A DNA stretch of 64,000 nt. Origin: Oscarella lobularis (lineage: Eukaryota > Porifera > Homoscleromorpha > Homosclerophorida > Oscarellidae). Position numbers and translations under genes: made by a program. Positions 12,116 through 24,129 of this stretch are shown here, in pieces. The stretch is taken from contig NC_089183.1 in NCBI RefSeq assembly GCF_947507565.1, positions 2,852,001 to 2,916,000 on the forward strand, written 5' to 3'. Under the pieces are notes generated by a model. That model saw only the letters and a program-made list of their open reading frames with translations, did no database searches and was not told the origin of the DNA. Numbering within the stretch: position 1 is the first letter of the stretch; each line of letters opens with the position of its first letter.

Positions 12116-12327
12116 GCCTCTTAGCCGACGAATAGAGGAAGGGATCTCTGCGTTGCGTTCAGATAGAAATAGGGATCTCGATTAAACGTTGATGACATTT
12201 CGTAGCACGCGACCGTGTTTTATCTATCCTAGCGGTCGTCTAAACCCTAAAAGACAGAGAGTTAGACTCGGTGCCAATAGCAAAAGATATATTCAAAGGA
12301 GTGCAGAGAACTGACAGTATATCTATC

Positions 12328-13051
12328 TCAGTCTGGATACCGGCGTCCTTGACACGGAAGCAGATGCCCTCGAATCTTCTTCGTGTACACCGCGTAGAAC
12401 ATCGACGCCACGATGGCCACCGAGACGGAAGCGAGAATGAGATATCCGAACTGGCCCGGCTGCGGAAAAGCGGTGACGAGCGCACATCGTATCATATCGA
12501 AATTATAGTTAATAACCCATTGGACGCCGCCGACGATACCGCGATCCTTCGTCGACACCGTTTCCGATAGATCTGCATGACGGCGCAGTCGAACATCCAC
12601 AAGCCCGCGCGAGACGGCACGAGACCGGCGATCAGAGCGATCATCGACGGCGTGTACTACACGTGCTCCATATTATTAATAGTGCTCAGTTCTACGCCGA
12701 CGAGCGTTCCCAAGGAGACGACGGTGAACGCTCGCACGAATCCGTATATGGCCGGTAGAAGCAACGAATTGCAGTCGATCGTTACGAGATATATGGAAAC
12801 GGAGTACTCCCACATGCGGCAGTTCTGCACACGCTCTCATTAGACCTCTCTGCACACGGCGTCGCCCGTGACCTGTTTTCTCACCCATTTGTATAGAAAG
12901 TGACTCAGGCAGAGCGTATACACGATCGATGCTTTTACGACGACTTTCTCTTTTCTTTCGCCGAGTAAGGAGTCCGTTTCGCTGCCGTCGCCGTAGATGC
13001 TCTTCTGATCTGATTCCAGTTGAAGCGATAGGGACGCGTCTCCTAGTATGA
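12328..13051 (-). pseudogene. Ferroportin pseudogene (duplicate of copy 1)
   Basis: Remnants in the same order as ferroportin 1: a C-terminal piece (12328-12656), part of the second exon (12696-12833) and the first resolved exon (about 12894-13051). About 1 kb equivalent to 1450-2640 is missing: the third exon, most of the last exon and the intron between. One base is lost at about 12565 (tttccgatag versus tttcctgatag in copy 1), breaking the frame. A 40-bp inverted piece (12657-12696) sits at the deletion junction. It cannot make a transporter. Confidence 0.85.
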
Positions 13052-13702
13052 AGCCAATAATTATTTTTTATGGAGAATTGGACTGTGCAATGACGCACGG
13101 TCTAGTGACGCTGAATAGATAGCTTCCATGCTAATCTCTTCTTGCTATACGGGTTGCTCGAGGTGGGGCATCCTTGCACTTTGTTGGCGCCCTTTGGGTG
13201 CTAAAGAAGCGATATGATAAATAACCGTACACCTGTTGGCATAGCGACCTTGCGTCACTTCGTGGCGTCAGTGCGTGACGCACGCAGACAACGACAAACA
13301 ACAATGAGGGCGCTGTTGCGAATCCGTTTCGATCGTTCGTTGGCGGTCGTCAGCTTAGCAGTGGCACGACTGAAACGACTTAGATGTCCGTATTCGAGGG
13401 TACGACGAGCTCTTCGGAACCAGGGGTCCCTTTTGAGGATCCTTGCTCATTCGAGGGTTCATGGGACTCGCCGATGCGTCTAATCGATCTTTTCGACACT
13501 GGACGAATAAATTGCGGGATCTACCTGTTTCGCTCTCCTTGACCTCGACGGCTCTCTCCTGGTTTTCCAACCGATCTGCAGCATATTCCAGTGTCTAACG
13601 TCTTCCTCACTATGACAAGCCAAATCTGCAGCCAAAGCGAGAAGACTCCAAACCCGTGCAAACGGAGAAATTTATTCGTTCGTCTCACGTGACGTCGCGT
13701 GA

Positions 13703-14012
13703 GATCGTAGGGTGCAGACGAGGACCTACCAAGTCTCACGCCTAAGGCGTGAGTCTCACGCCTCAGCTAGTTGTCTCACGCACTCACGCCCGCCCAACGC
13801 GTTTCTCACGCCTGCCAAAAAATCGTTTGACGAAGGACAATTTTTACCATTTTTACCATTTTTAGGTTGAATAAGGTGGTATACACTCGCGTTACGTTCA
13901 ATTAGTCCGTACGTTTGCACTATTTTGAGTAGGCGTGGTCACAATTTTTGCGCGCGAATTAAGCGCTCTAAACGCCCAACGCCCTTTCACCCTTCGCAAC
14001 TCTGAGGAGTAG
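13703..14012. other. Insertion found only in duplicate copy 2
   Basis: Between blocks matching 3660-3670 and 3670-3716 of copy 1 lie about 280 extra bases. They contain a near-perfect hairpin, ctcacgcctaaggcgtgag, near 13736-13754, several further tctcacgcc copies, and three ttttaccat repeats at about 13844-13866. No open frame of note. It could be a small non-autonomous element or local slippage; I see no clear target-site duplication. Confidence 0.45.
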
Positions 14013-14055
14013 CCGCGTTCGAACTACTTGCTCGGAGCTATTTGTTTTTCCGGCT

Positions 14056-17000
14056 ATGGCACACGCGCTGACGGCTCTCTCCCTTCTTGTGATTTTCTAC
14101 TCATCCTTACCCATCGGGTCAGTGAATGGACAGAGCGATCCTTGCGTATCACGAAATCCAGAAGGTAACGGTCTTCGTTAATTATCATGCTAGGGTCACA
14201 CGCAGCATTAATATTGCTGTTTTTAACTTTGGAATGCGTTACCGTACAGGCTATAGCACTCTGTTACATAGAGAGAGACTCGATCGTGTGGTAGTCGTGT
14301 GCCACGCCTCTTTTCCTTTTCAGATTTTGCTGGCTACGATCCATCGTCTGGAATAGCCTGGCTAAATACACCGTACAACTTTGATGTTCCACCCGGAACC
14401 AAATCTGGTTTCATCGTAGGATTTGTTAAAGCTGAGAAGTCTGGTGCAACGTTATTCTACACAATAGCAAGTGATCCTCAAGACTTGTTTGTTATTGATT
14501 TTACTACGGGCGAGCTTACGTTACAAAACGACATTGATGAGCGCCAGGCAGCTTTAGGTACCAACCAGTTCTGTGCATCGTTTTTTGCCTTTTCTGGCCC
14601 CTCCCAAAGTCAAATAGGAGTTGGACTCTATCGAGCCGTTGATACGAATCTGAATACGCCGAACTTTACGAGATCTACGTACAGTCTTGCTCTACCAGAA
14701 GATCAGTCTCTGAACACGATAGTCTTTGACGTCATCGCCAATGACACGGATACAGGTGAAGACGGTCAATTAACCTACAACATAACAAGTGGAAACGTCA
14801 ATGAAACCTTTTCTCTTAATGCCACGTCTGGACAACTTTCTCTCAGAAAACATCTTGACTATGAGAAAAGAAAGACGTTCATGTTATCGATATCAGCTAC
14901 TGATAACGGTCGAACTCCGCGCTCCGGTACAGCAACAATAAACGTGACAGTGACTGACGTAAATGACAATGCACCCTACTTTCTACAGCCAACGTACAGC
15001 GTAACTGTACTGGAAAACGCAACTGTGGGATCAGAAATACTCGCTGTGTCTGCTAGAGACGCTGATAGTGGATCTAACGCCATCCTGACGTACTCTCTTC
15101 AAACTATGATACCAGAGTTCTCTATCAACTCTGTCTCTGGTGTTCTGCTCCTGAGCCAGAGTTTAGATTACGAAAGGAAAAGGTCGTATATTGTCAGAGT
15201 AAACGTCACAGATTCAAAACACAGCAGTCAAGCGTCAGTCTTTATTACAGTCATAAACGTAGACGAATGCCATTTGGCGACATGCCACAACGGAGGAACG
15301 TGTGTCGAAGGCGACGCCAGTTACACGTGCGTGTGCGCTCCTGGCTATACAGGCGAGAATTGCGAAACAGACATTGATGAATGCAGTTCGTTTCCGTGTC
15401 AGAACAAGGGAAAATGCGTAGACAGTGTGAACGGGTATACCTGCTCATGCGATCCTGGATTCACTGGCTTGTATTGCCAAACAGACGTCAATGAGTGCGA
15501 GTCATCGCCTTGTCAGAATGGAGGAACGTGCACGGACATCGTAAATGGTTATGACTGCACGTGCTCTCCTGGTTTCACGGGAGAAAACTGTGCCGCGAAT
15601 ATTGACGAATGCTCATCAATGCCCTGCATGAACCAAGGCAGTTGCGTTGATGGCATAGCCACGTATGATTGCAATTGCGTCGATGGATACACCGGAATTC
15701 ACTGCGAGACGAACATCAACGAGTACGAGTCACGACCCTGCCTTCACTGCGAGACGAACATTGACGAGTGCAGTTCAAATCCCTGTCTTCACGAGAGCTC
15801 GTGCGTAGATGACGTGAACTCCTACCGCTGTCTATGTCGAGATGGCTACACGGGAATCCTATGCGAAACTGACGTTGATGAATGCCAGAGAGTGATCCCT
15901 GTCAACACGCCGGAACCTGCTCTGACAACGTCAATCATTATTTATGCACGTGCACTCCTGGATACACTGGAAGTAACTGCGAAACGAATTTCGATGAGTG
16001 CGAGTCGAGACCCTGTCTTCACAACGCCACCTGCGTCGATGAAATCAATTCCCACAGTTGCCTGTGTCGAGACGGTTACACCGGATTACAATGCGAGTCA
16101 GATATCGACGAATGCCAGAGCAATCCCTGTCAGAACAACGCAACGTGTTCTGATAACATTAACTATTATCTTTGCACCTGTGCTCCTGGATACACCGATG
16201 TTCACTGCGAGACGAACTTTGATGAGTGCGCTTCAAATCCCTGCCAACATAAGAGCACGTGCATAGACGACGTAGACTCTTACCACTGCTCGTGCAGTGA
16301 CGGATACACTGGGCTACAATGCGAGTTGGAAATCGACGAATGCCAGAGTAATCCCTGTCAACATAACGGGACTTGTTCGGATAAAATTGATCACTACGTG
16401 TGTACCTGTGCTCCCGGGTACACCGGTCTTCATTGCGAGATTGACATCGACGAGTGCGGTTCGAATCCCTGCCTTCACAACGGCACTTGCGTAGATGAAA
16501 TAAATTCCTACGACTGCCTCTGTCATGATGGGTACACTGGACTATTTTGCGAGACAGATATAGACGAATGCCTGAGCGATCCCTGTCAGAACAATGCGAC
16601 CTGCTCTGACATGGTAAACCACTACGTATGCAATTGCTCAGCCGGATACGTCGGTTTCGATTGCGAGACGAATTTCGACGAATGCAATTCGACTTCGTGC
16701 TTTCACAACGGCACCTGCATCGACGGTATAAATACGTACTATTGCATGTGCGAGACCGGCTACACGGGAGTCCTGTGTGAGTCAGAAATCGACGAATGCC
16801 AGAGCAATCCTTGTCGTCACAACGGCACGTGTCTCGACGCTCTAGGACAGTATCGGTGCACGTGTGCTCCGGGCTTCACCGGCTCGAATTGCGAGACGAA
16901 TTTTAATGAATGCAATTCGACTCCGTGCTTCCACAACGGTACTTGCGTAGACGGCATAGACTCTTACTACTGTTTATGTCGAGACGGCTTCACCGGATTA

Positions 17001-18065
17001 CACTGCGAAACGAACATAGATGACTGCTCTGATAGTCTCTGCAAGAACAGCGGGACTTGTATAGATTTGGTAGCCAATTACGAGTGCTCGTGCCCGAAGG
17101 GTTACTATGGTAAAAATTGCGAGTTGGATGTCGATGAATGCCTCTCAGATCCTTGCCAACATTGCGGAATATGCCGCAATCTGATTGACTCTTACACTTG
17201 CTCGTGTTCGCCGGGGTTCACCGGATACCAATGCGAGATCGATATCGACGAATGCCAAGCCGTTCCTTGTCAGTTTCAAGGAAATTGCATCGATATCGTC
17301 AACGGATACTTGTGCGAATGCAGTCCAGGTTTTGCCGGGCAGAACTGTCAAATCGACTTAAATAGTGGCCAGGCCACGTACGCTCCTCCTAACGGATTTG
17401 ACGTCATCGTCATCAATTCAACGTCGGTTTACGTCAATTGGGAACCGATTGTCGATGCGAGTGACTTGAGTCGGTACAGAGTGTACTACAACAAGATTGA
17501 AGACAATAGGGTAGTGCCGTCGTACACCGATTTTGATAAACATCGATGTGCTGGTGTCATACAAGTGTCGACTGGAGAAAGTGCGTATTCGTTTTCCCTG
17601 CTTGCCTTGTACCAGTTCAATGGAACGTCGTACGAAGGACCTTCTACTGCGACTGTTGACGTTTCTAAAAAAGGTAATGCAACAAGATATTTTAATTTTA
17701 ATTTAATTGAAATAACGCGTCGTCTTTTGAAGCTTTTGAATCGTGCAACAACGTGAATAGAAACTGTAAGTTTTTTGTCTGTTGCTATGGTGTCGATTCA
17801 TAAAGGAAATTTATTCGCAGATCTGATTATCGCGCTACTGTGTTTCCTTGGAGGTCTCCTCCTCGGAATAATCGGAATGTTCATCGTGTACGGCGTTATG
17901 AGAAAGAAACTCGACAAAGTTCGTCAGCGCCTAAAATCGCAGAGCGTCAATATGAAACTGACACCGGGATACGCCAGCTTCCTACAATCGCTAAGCAAGC
18001 CTGACGACTCTTACGACGTCGTTCACAACCCCGTCGACGCTACTAGGGAAAGTGCCGACACGTAA
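14056..18065 (+). pseudogene. Cadherin-EGF receptor B, frameshifted and contracted duplicate of A
   Basis: Exons match gene A: 14056-14164, 14324-17673, 17733-17765 and 17821-18065. The summed length is 3737, two bases over a multiple of three. The cause is an extra AG at about 15888 (gaatgccagagagtgatccc versus gagtgccagagtgatccc in A), which shifts the frame in EGF unit 7. The 3' part, from 15882 on, is open for 624 codons. About 18 intact EGF units plus one remnant remain, against 44 in A. At 15720-15750 units 5 and 6 are fused with loss of cysteines. The fibronectin domain, membrane helix and tail are kept, but the tail NPVY is NPVD. It is a pseudogene unless the AG is a sequencing error or polymorphism; long intact frames on both sides suggest recent damage. 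Confidence 0.75.
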
Positions 18066-19010
18066 CAGGTACTGTACGACGTTATAAATACAGTTGATGT
18101 TTCTTCTTCTTCTTCTTTTTCCATCAGCGGAAATTGTACTTGCATTGCTGCCGCTTCTGCTTCTACATGGCTTTGCCGTAGATACTGTAGTTTAGAGAAT
18201 CCCTTTGCGTATACAATGAAGCCTTAATTAAGTCTTCCTATGTCCTGCCCCCGCCGAGGCGATCGATTACGTTGTCATGCCGGTACCCTTGCTCTTCGAG
18301 CCCTGCATGTATAAAAGCCTCCCCTCGTAGCGCACTTCCTCCATAAGAATTTAAGAAACCGCAATTGTCTTCGAAATAAGTAAATCGGCGGCAAAAGCGA
18401 TTGAGGCGTTGAAAAGATGAAAGGTGAGGCTACATATGCAGCCAAAAATTTCCGCCGAGCTTGACCTTGCAACGAGGCTATATAGTAGTAGATGACGGAG
18501 GTGGGGATTACAGTAGTAAGGCCTTGCGCGTATTGGCGAGCGACAAGACCCTTTCGGACCCCGTTATTGAGGGAGCGTTGAAACTGTGGGAGGAGGGTGG
18601 GGGGAGGTTAGTTCGGATGGTATCAAATCGTCTCGGGTACGCCCTCTGGCCCTTTTGGCTCAGTAGACTAAAATAATTCTAGGACCCAGTACGTAGAACA
18701 CGGAAGCCGCGTGCGTACAGGAATAGATTTGTTTTTTTTTCTTTTTGGTGCCATTGAGCATACCAATCGAAATCTCTAATTACTGTAACCTCATTGCAGT
18801 ACAGTACGTCTATCCAATTTTTTACCTGTAAGCGGTATTGGATAAGTGAGGTTACAAGAGTTTTCGATTGCTTTTTTACTTTGGGATGTTACCAAGGATA
18901 AAACAAATCCGCCTCCAAGCTACTACTAGTAGAGATACTTTAGCCCTAACTTATGGTAGGGCTTGCTCACGGGTATTGTATATGTGTATTTCCTTGGAGC
19001 TTTTTTAGCA
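18066..19010. other. Spacer and likely promoter region of receptor D
   Basis: No gene seen. It repeats the spacer at 10643-11458: the TTC tract near 18102-18117, the gcgcacttcctccataag block at 18330, and ttggagcttttttagcaATG just before the gene. Conservation across three spacers, at 11.2, 18.5 and 21.6 kb, points to common promoter sequence, but copies 1 and 2 are young duplicates, so only the third is informative. Confidence 0.45.
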
Positions 19011-21320
19011 ATGACGCAAGCGCTTATGACACTCTTCTCTGTTTTGTTTTTTCTTTCACCTCTGCACATCGGATCAGTGAGCTGTGAGAGCGATCCTTGT
19101 GCTACGCGAAACCCTGAAGGTAAATTGTTATTTCGCCGTCGTTGTATCGCCGATGCTGCATATTATCAAAGTTACACTATCTCACAGGCTCGACTAAGCA
19201 TTCTGTTACATCGTAACCACATATGCCTCACGACTCTTTTTTCCTTTATAGATTTTGCTAACTACAATCCGTCGTCTGGCATAACGTGGCTAAATACACC
19301 GTACAACTTTGGTGTTCAGGCGGAGGCCAAAGCTGGTTTCAGCGTAGGATATATTAAAGCTGTGAAGTCTGGTGCAACAATATTCTACACTATAGCAAGT
19401 GATCCTCAGAACTTGTTCGTTGTTGTCAATGTTACAGGCGAACTTACGTTAAAAAATGACATAGACGAACGCCAGGCAGCGCTTGGTACCAACCAGTTCT
19501 GCACATCATTTTTCGCCTTCTCTGGCTCCTCTCAAAGTCAAATAGGAGTTGGACTCTATCGAGATACAAACCAGAATGCGCCGACATTTACCAACTCTTC
19601 ATATAACCTTGTTCTACCAGAAGATCAGTCTCTTGGAACAGTAGTCTTTCGCGTCGGTGCTAGTGACGTGGATACGGGTGAAGACGGTCGGTTGACCTAC
19701 AGAATAACGAGCGGAAACGCCGATAGAATCTTTTCTCTCAATGCCACGTCTGGAGAACTTTCTCTAGCGCAACGTCTTGACTATGAGACTGCGAAGGCTA
19801 TTTCGTTACTACTATTAGCTACAGATAATGGTCGAATTCCGCGCTCCGGTTCAGCAACGATACACGTGAGAGTGACAGACGTGAATGACAATGCTCCTTA
19901 CTTTGCGCAACCCACATACAGCACAAGTGTTTTGGAGAACTCTACTGTGGGATCATCTATACTAACTATGTCCGCTACAGATCGTGATACTGGATTGAAC
20001 GTTCGCCTAATCTACTCTCTTCAAAATTCAAATCAAGAGTTCTATATCGATTCTTTTACCGGTATATTGTTCGTAAACCACAGTCTGGATTACGAAACGA
20101 GAAAGTCGTACGCTGTCACGGTAATCGTCACAGATTCAAAATTCGACAATCACACCTCAGTCTTTATTACCATTCGAAACGTTGACGAATGTCGTTTGGC
20201 AACGTGCTACAACGGAGGCACGTGCGTTGAAGGGCATTCTACTTACACGTGCTTATGCGCTCTCGGCTTTACAGACGATCGATGCGAAACGAACTTTGAT
20301 GAATGCAATTCTCGTCCGTGTCAGAACAGCGGAATATGCTTAGATGGCGTTGAGTCGTTCATTTGTTTATGCCATCCCGGTTTCACAGGCTCGTATTGCC
20401 AGACAGACGTCGACGAATGCGAACCGTCGCCTTGTCAAAATGACAGAATGTGCACGGACATAGTAAACGGTTACGTCTGCGAATGCCCAACCGGTTTCAC
20501 AGGTGTAACGTGTGCCACGAACATCGACGAATGCTCATCGATGCCTTGCATGAACCAAGGAAAATGTGCCGATGGTATTGCTGGATATAACTGTAGTTGC
20601 CTCGACGGTTATACCGGAATTCATTGCGAGAGGAACATTGACGAGTGTCTCAGCGAACCTTGTCGGCACGGCGCCACCTGTTTAGACGAAGTCAATCACT
20701 ACACGTGCTTCTGTGCTGATGGGCACACTGGGCTCCATTGCGAGACCAATTACGACGAGTGCTCTTCTGAACCGTGTCTTCACAATAGTACGTGCGTTGA
20801 TGGCGTCGATTTCTATCAGTGCTTGTGCGGAGTTGGTTACACAGGTGCACAGTGTGAAGTGGATATCCAATCGTCTCCCTGTCAATATGGAGAAACGGGC
20901 ACAGATATTGTAAACGGGTACCAGTGCAACTGCTCTGGGGGAAATCGTGACGTTGACCTAGGGTTTGAATCCGTTGGAGAAGTGAATAGAAACTGTAAGC
21001 TTTTGTCGCAAGTCCGCACGACTAACTTAAGCTGTCTTTATGTAGATCTGCTCATCGCTTTTCTCTGTTTTCTGGGGGGTCTTCTAATTGGAATACTTGG
21101 AATGGCTATTCCGTACCGGATGATAAAAAAGCAGCTTGTCAGGTTAGAGGAGCGGTTGAGGGCGAAGACGCACAGCGACCATACAAAAATGACAGTGGCA
21201 CCGGGCTACAGACCATTTCTACAACCACCTTTCCTACAACCACTTTTCCTACAACAGTTTACCGCCGATCTCACCGACGAAGTGTACGAGATCCCAGACT
21301 TACCTGCCGATGTTAACTAA
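19011..21320 (+). CDS. Short cadherin-EGF receptor D
   Basis: Exons are 19011-19119, 19252-20994 and 21046-21320 (708 aa). The first exon is 109 nt and phase 1, as in A, B and E. Order: signal peptide with the SDPCATRNPE motif; cadherin-like N-terminal module; two cadherin repeats (LDYE, DVNDNAP); six complete EGF domains; a seventh broken one that has lost its DEC start and first cysteines (DIQSSPCQYGETG); transmembrane helix LLIAFLCFLGGLLIGILGMAI; and a basic, then Pro/Leu-rich tail with KMTVAPGY and two FLQP repeats. It lacks the fibronectin domain of A. An earlier in-frame ATG at 18963 exists, but 19011 gives a normal signal peptide and matches the paralogs. It is the intact form of the gene truncated at 11459. 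Confidence 0.85.
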   Translation: MTQALMTLFSVLFFLSPLHIGSVSCESDPCATRNPEGKLLFRRRCIADAAYYQSYTISQARLSILLHRNHICLTTLFSFIDFANYNPSSGITWLNTPYNFGVQAEAKAGFSVGYIKAVKSGATIFYTIASDPQNLFVVVNVTGELTLKNDIDERQAALGTNQFCTSFFAFSGSSQSQIGVGLYRDTNQNAPTFTNSSYNLVLPEDQSLGTVVFRVGASDVDTGEDGRLTYRITSGNADRIFSLNATSGELSLAQRLDYETAKAISLLLLATDNGRIPRSGSATIHVRVTDVNDNAPYFAQPTYSTSVLENSTVGSSILTMSATDRDTGLNVRLIYSLQNSNQEFYIDSFTGILFVNHSLDYETRKSYAVTVIVTDSKFDNHTSVFITIRNVDECRLATCYNGGTCVEGHSTYTCLCALGFTDDRCETNFDECNSRPCQNSGICLDGVESFICLCHPGFTGSYCQTDVDECEPSPCQNDRMCTDIVNGYVCECPTGFTGVTCATNIDECSSMPCMNQGKCADGIAGYNCSCLDGYTGIHCERNIDECLSEPCRHGATCLDEVNHYTCFCADGHTGLHCETNYDECSSEPCLHNSTCVDGVDFYQCLCGVGYTGAQCEVDIQSSPCQYGETGTDIVNGYQCNCSGGNRDVDLGFESVGEVNRNCKLLSQVRTTNLSCLYVDLLIAFLCFLGGLLIGILGMAIPYRMIKKQLVRLEERLRAKTHSDHTKMTVAPGYRPFLQPPFLQPLFLQQFTADLTDEVYEIPDLPADVN

Positions 21321-21810
21321 TAAGGAAAGCGCTAACTTCTTAGCTGCTGCTTCTACGTCTGTCAGCTCACTTTGCATGGAATATCCTCACCACCGTAATT
21401 GGGTTATAAGTTGGTTCCGTGTGTTCTGTGATACCACTCCTTATATAGCGCACTTCCTCCATAAGAATTTAAGAAACCGCGATTGCTTTCGACAAAGGCG
21501 GTTGAAGCGTTGAAAGAGGAAAGGTGAGGCTACAAATGCAGCCAAATTGCCGCCGGGCTTGTTAGGTTTTGCTCGCCTATCGTAGGGGGAGGGAGATAGA
21601 GGGAAGGTTAGATCAGGTACGCCCTCTGGCCCTTTTGGCTAAGTAGACAGCGTAGACTCTGACCCAGTACTGTTACGACGAAGCAGCACGCGTATAGGAA
21701 TGGGACTTTGTTTTTCGGTGACGTTGAGCATACCGATCGATAGCTCTAATTTTTTTATAGTACGTCTATCCAACGCACATATATTTCCTTGGAGCTATTG
21801 CTTTTTAGCG
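21321..21810. other. Spacer between receptors D and E
   Basis: No gene. It holds the third, more diverged copy of the receptor spacer block (gcgcacttcctccataagaatttaagaaaccg at 21448 and gccctctggcccttttggct at about 21630), followed by atatttccttggagct close to the start codon of gene E. Because this copy is older than the tandem duplication, its matches are candidate functional sites. Confidence 0.45.
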
Positions 21811-23794
21811 ATGATGCAAGCGCTTGCAACACTCTTCTCTGTTTTGATTTTTCTTTCACCTCTGCACATTGGGTCAGTGAGCTGTCTGAGCGATCCTTGT
21901 GTTTCACGAAACCCTGACGGTAAATATACGGTATATTTCGTCAATGCTGTTATCTGTTACATCTGCATGCCTTACGACTCTTTTTTTCCTTTGCAGAGTT
22001 TTCTCACTTCAATCCGTCGTCGGGCATAGTGTGGCAAAATACGCCGTACGATTTTTTCGTTCAAGCGGGATCCGTATCTGGTTACAGAGTAGGATTTATA
22101 AAAGCTGCGAAGAGTGGTGCCGCGCTAACCTACGAAATATCAAGTGATCCTCAGAACGTGCTTTTCGTCGACCCGGCTACAGGCGAACTTACGCTGAAAA
22201 ATGACATAGACGAACGCTATAGCTCGCTCGGTACCGACCAGTTCTGCGCATCATCGCGCGCCCATTCTGGCCCCTCTCAAAGTCAAATAGGAGTCGCACT
22301 CTATCGAGATTCGAACAAGATGACGCCGACATTTATCAACTCTTCTTACAATTTTGTTCTACCAGAAGATCTGTCTCTTGGAACAGTAATTTTTTTCTTT
22401 AACGCTAGTGATACTGATAGTGGTGAAGACGGTCGTGTAACGTACATCAAAGTGGGCGGGAGCGCCGACGCAACGTTTTCTCTCAATGACACGACCGGAG
22501 AGCTTTCTCTAGAACAACGTCTTGACTATGAGACAGCAACTTCAATTGCGTTCCAAATATTTGCTGAAGATCATGGTCGATTTCCGCGCACCGGTACAGC
22601 GACGATATACGTGAGAGTGACAGATGTAAATGACAATCCTCCTTACTTTGAACCGGACAAATACAGCGCAAGCCTTTTGGAGAACGCCACCGTGGGATCA
22701 TATGTATTAAACATGTCCGCTATAGATCGTGATACACCACTGGCCGATCTACGATACTCTCTTCAGACGTCGTATCAAGAGTTCTTTATCAATCGTTCTA
22801 CTGGTGTTTTGGTCTTGAGCGGCAGTTTAGATTACGAAAGGAGAACGTCGTACACTCTCAAGGTAATCGTTTCAGATTCAAAGTTCAGCAGTGAAGCCGA
22901 AGTTATTATTACCGTTCAAAACGTTGACGAATGTTACTTGGCAGTGTGCTACAACGGAGGAACATGTGTTGACGGCGATGGTCTTAACAGCTGCTTTTGT
23001 GCTCCCGGCTTTACCAACGAACGATGCCAAACAAACATAGACGAATGCACTTCTCATCCGTGTCAGAACAACGGAACGTGTTCTGAAGGTATTGCTATGT
23101 ATAATTGCAGTTGCGTCGACGGTTATACCGGAACTCATTGCGAGATCAATTACGACGAGTGCTCTTCTGAACCGTGTCTTCATGATAGCACGTGCATTGA
23201 CGGCGTCAATTCCTACCAGTGCTTGTGCAAAAGTGGTTACACAGGCGCACACTGTGGAGTGGATGTCGACGAATGCCAATCATCTCCCTGTCAGAATGGA
23301 GGAACGTGCACGGACATTGTAAACGGGTACTGGTGCAGCTGTTCAAACGATTTTTGTGGTGGAAATTGTGACTTTGAATTTCAGTCCGTCGGAGAAGTGA
23401 ATCGAAACTGTAAGCTTCGGTCGTGGTCCATACGAAAAAAAATTAATTACGCTCTGTTTTTTCTTCAGATCTGCTCATCAGTTTTCTCTGCTTTCTCGCG
23501 GGTCTTTTAATTGGAATGGTCATTTTGTACCTCATTATGAAAAAGCGGCTTGTCAGTTTAGAGCGGCGGTTGAAGAAGACGCAGAGCAACGACGATATGA
23601 AAATGACAATGGCACCTGGCTTCGGTAATATCCTACATCAAGTTACCACCGATCTACCCCCTGAAATTATGTACGAGAACAATGGGGTGCCGCAGAACAA
23701 CAATATAAAAATGACACTGGCACCTGGCTACGGTAATGTCCTACGTGAAGTTACAGACGATCTCTCCGAAGACTTGTATGAGAACATCGAATGA
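21811..23794 (+). CDS. Short cadherin-EGF receptor E
   Basis: Exons are 21811-21919 (again 109 nt, phase 1), 21997-23409 and 23469-23794 (615 aa). It has a signal peptide, cadherin-like module, two cadherin repeats, four EGF domains (the last with an atypical C-terminal half ending in FEFQSVGEVNRN), a membrane helix (LLISFLCFLAGLLIGMVILYLIM) and a tail of about 90 residues. The tail carries the family motif KMT.APG[FY]GN.L..VT.DL twice, at about 23599 and 23707. The start ATG-ATG pair was chosen by homology with D. Its closest relative is D; it lies at the end of the receptor cluster, with ferroportin 2 next to it on the other strand. Confidence 0.85.
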
Positions 23795-24129
23795 CCTGGC
23801 GAAGATAAGGAAAGCGTTAGTTACTTACGACAGTTCAGTGACTGCTGCTTCTTAGCTCCTGCCTCTCTACGTCAATCAGTGTGCTTCAACAAGGTAACTA
23901 AATTGATTTTACCTCTACGTGTCTTTTAGAGTAGTAAGCCAAAAATCTTCACTGTATGTCTTTGTCTAAGAATGTTAGAAAGTTTGATCACTCATAGCCT
24001 CCTTTTGAACTGTATTAGACCCCTCTCTAAAACAAACCAGTTTTTATTAATTAAAATAGGAGTTTCCCCCTGATACTGATTATCTCTAGAAACATCAGGA
24101 GGACATGGACATGCAAAAAAAACTATAGT
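23795..24129. other. Convergent 3' spacer
   Basis: 335 bases between receptor E (+) and ferroportin 2 (-), AT-rich, with no coding potential seen. It should contain both 3' UTRs. Confidence 0.4.

Larger units (their letters stand above)
802..19492. repeat. Tandem segmental duplication (copy 1 802-12027, copy 2 12028-19492)
   Basis: Copy 1 holds helicase 3' end, ferroportin 1, receptor A and the first part of gene D. Copy 2 holds a helicase fragment, ferroportin pseudogene, receptor B and then gene D intact. The order, the truncated gene at the end of copy 1 and the truncated gene at the start of copy 2 fit one head-to-tail duplication of about 11.2 kb. Copy 2 is now about 7.5 kb because of deletions in the ferroportin gene and the EGF array. 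Confidence 0.85.

Noticed and set aside
12577-12843. 88-codon plus frame in the ferroportin pseudogene
   Set aside because: Created by the deletion and inverted piece; antisense to pseudogene exons.
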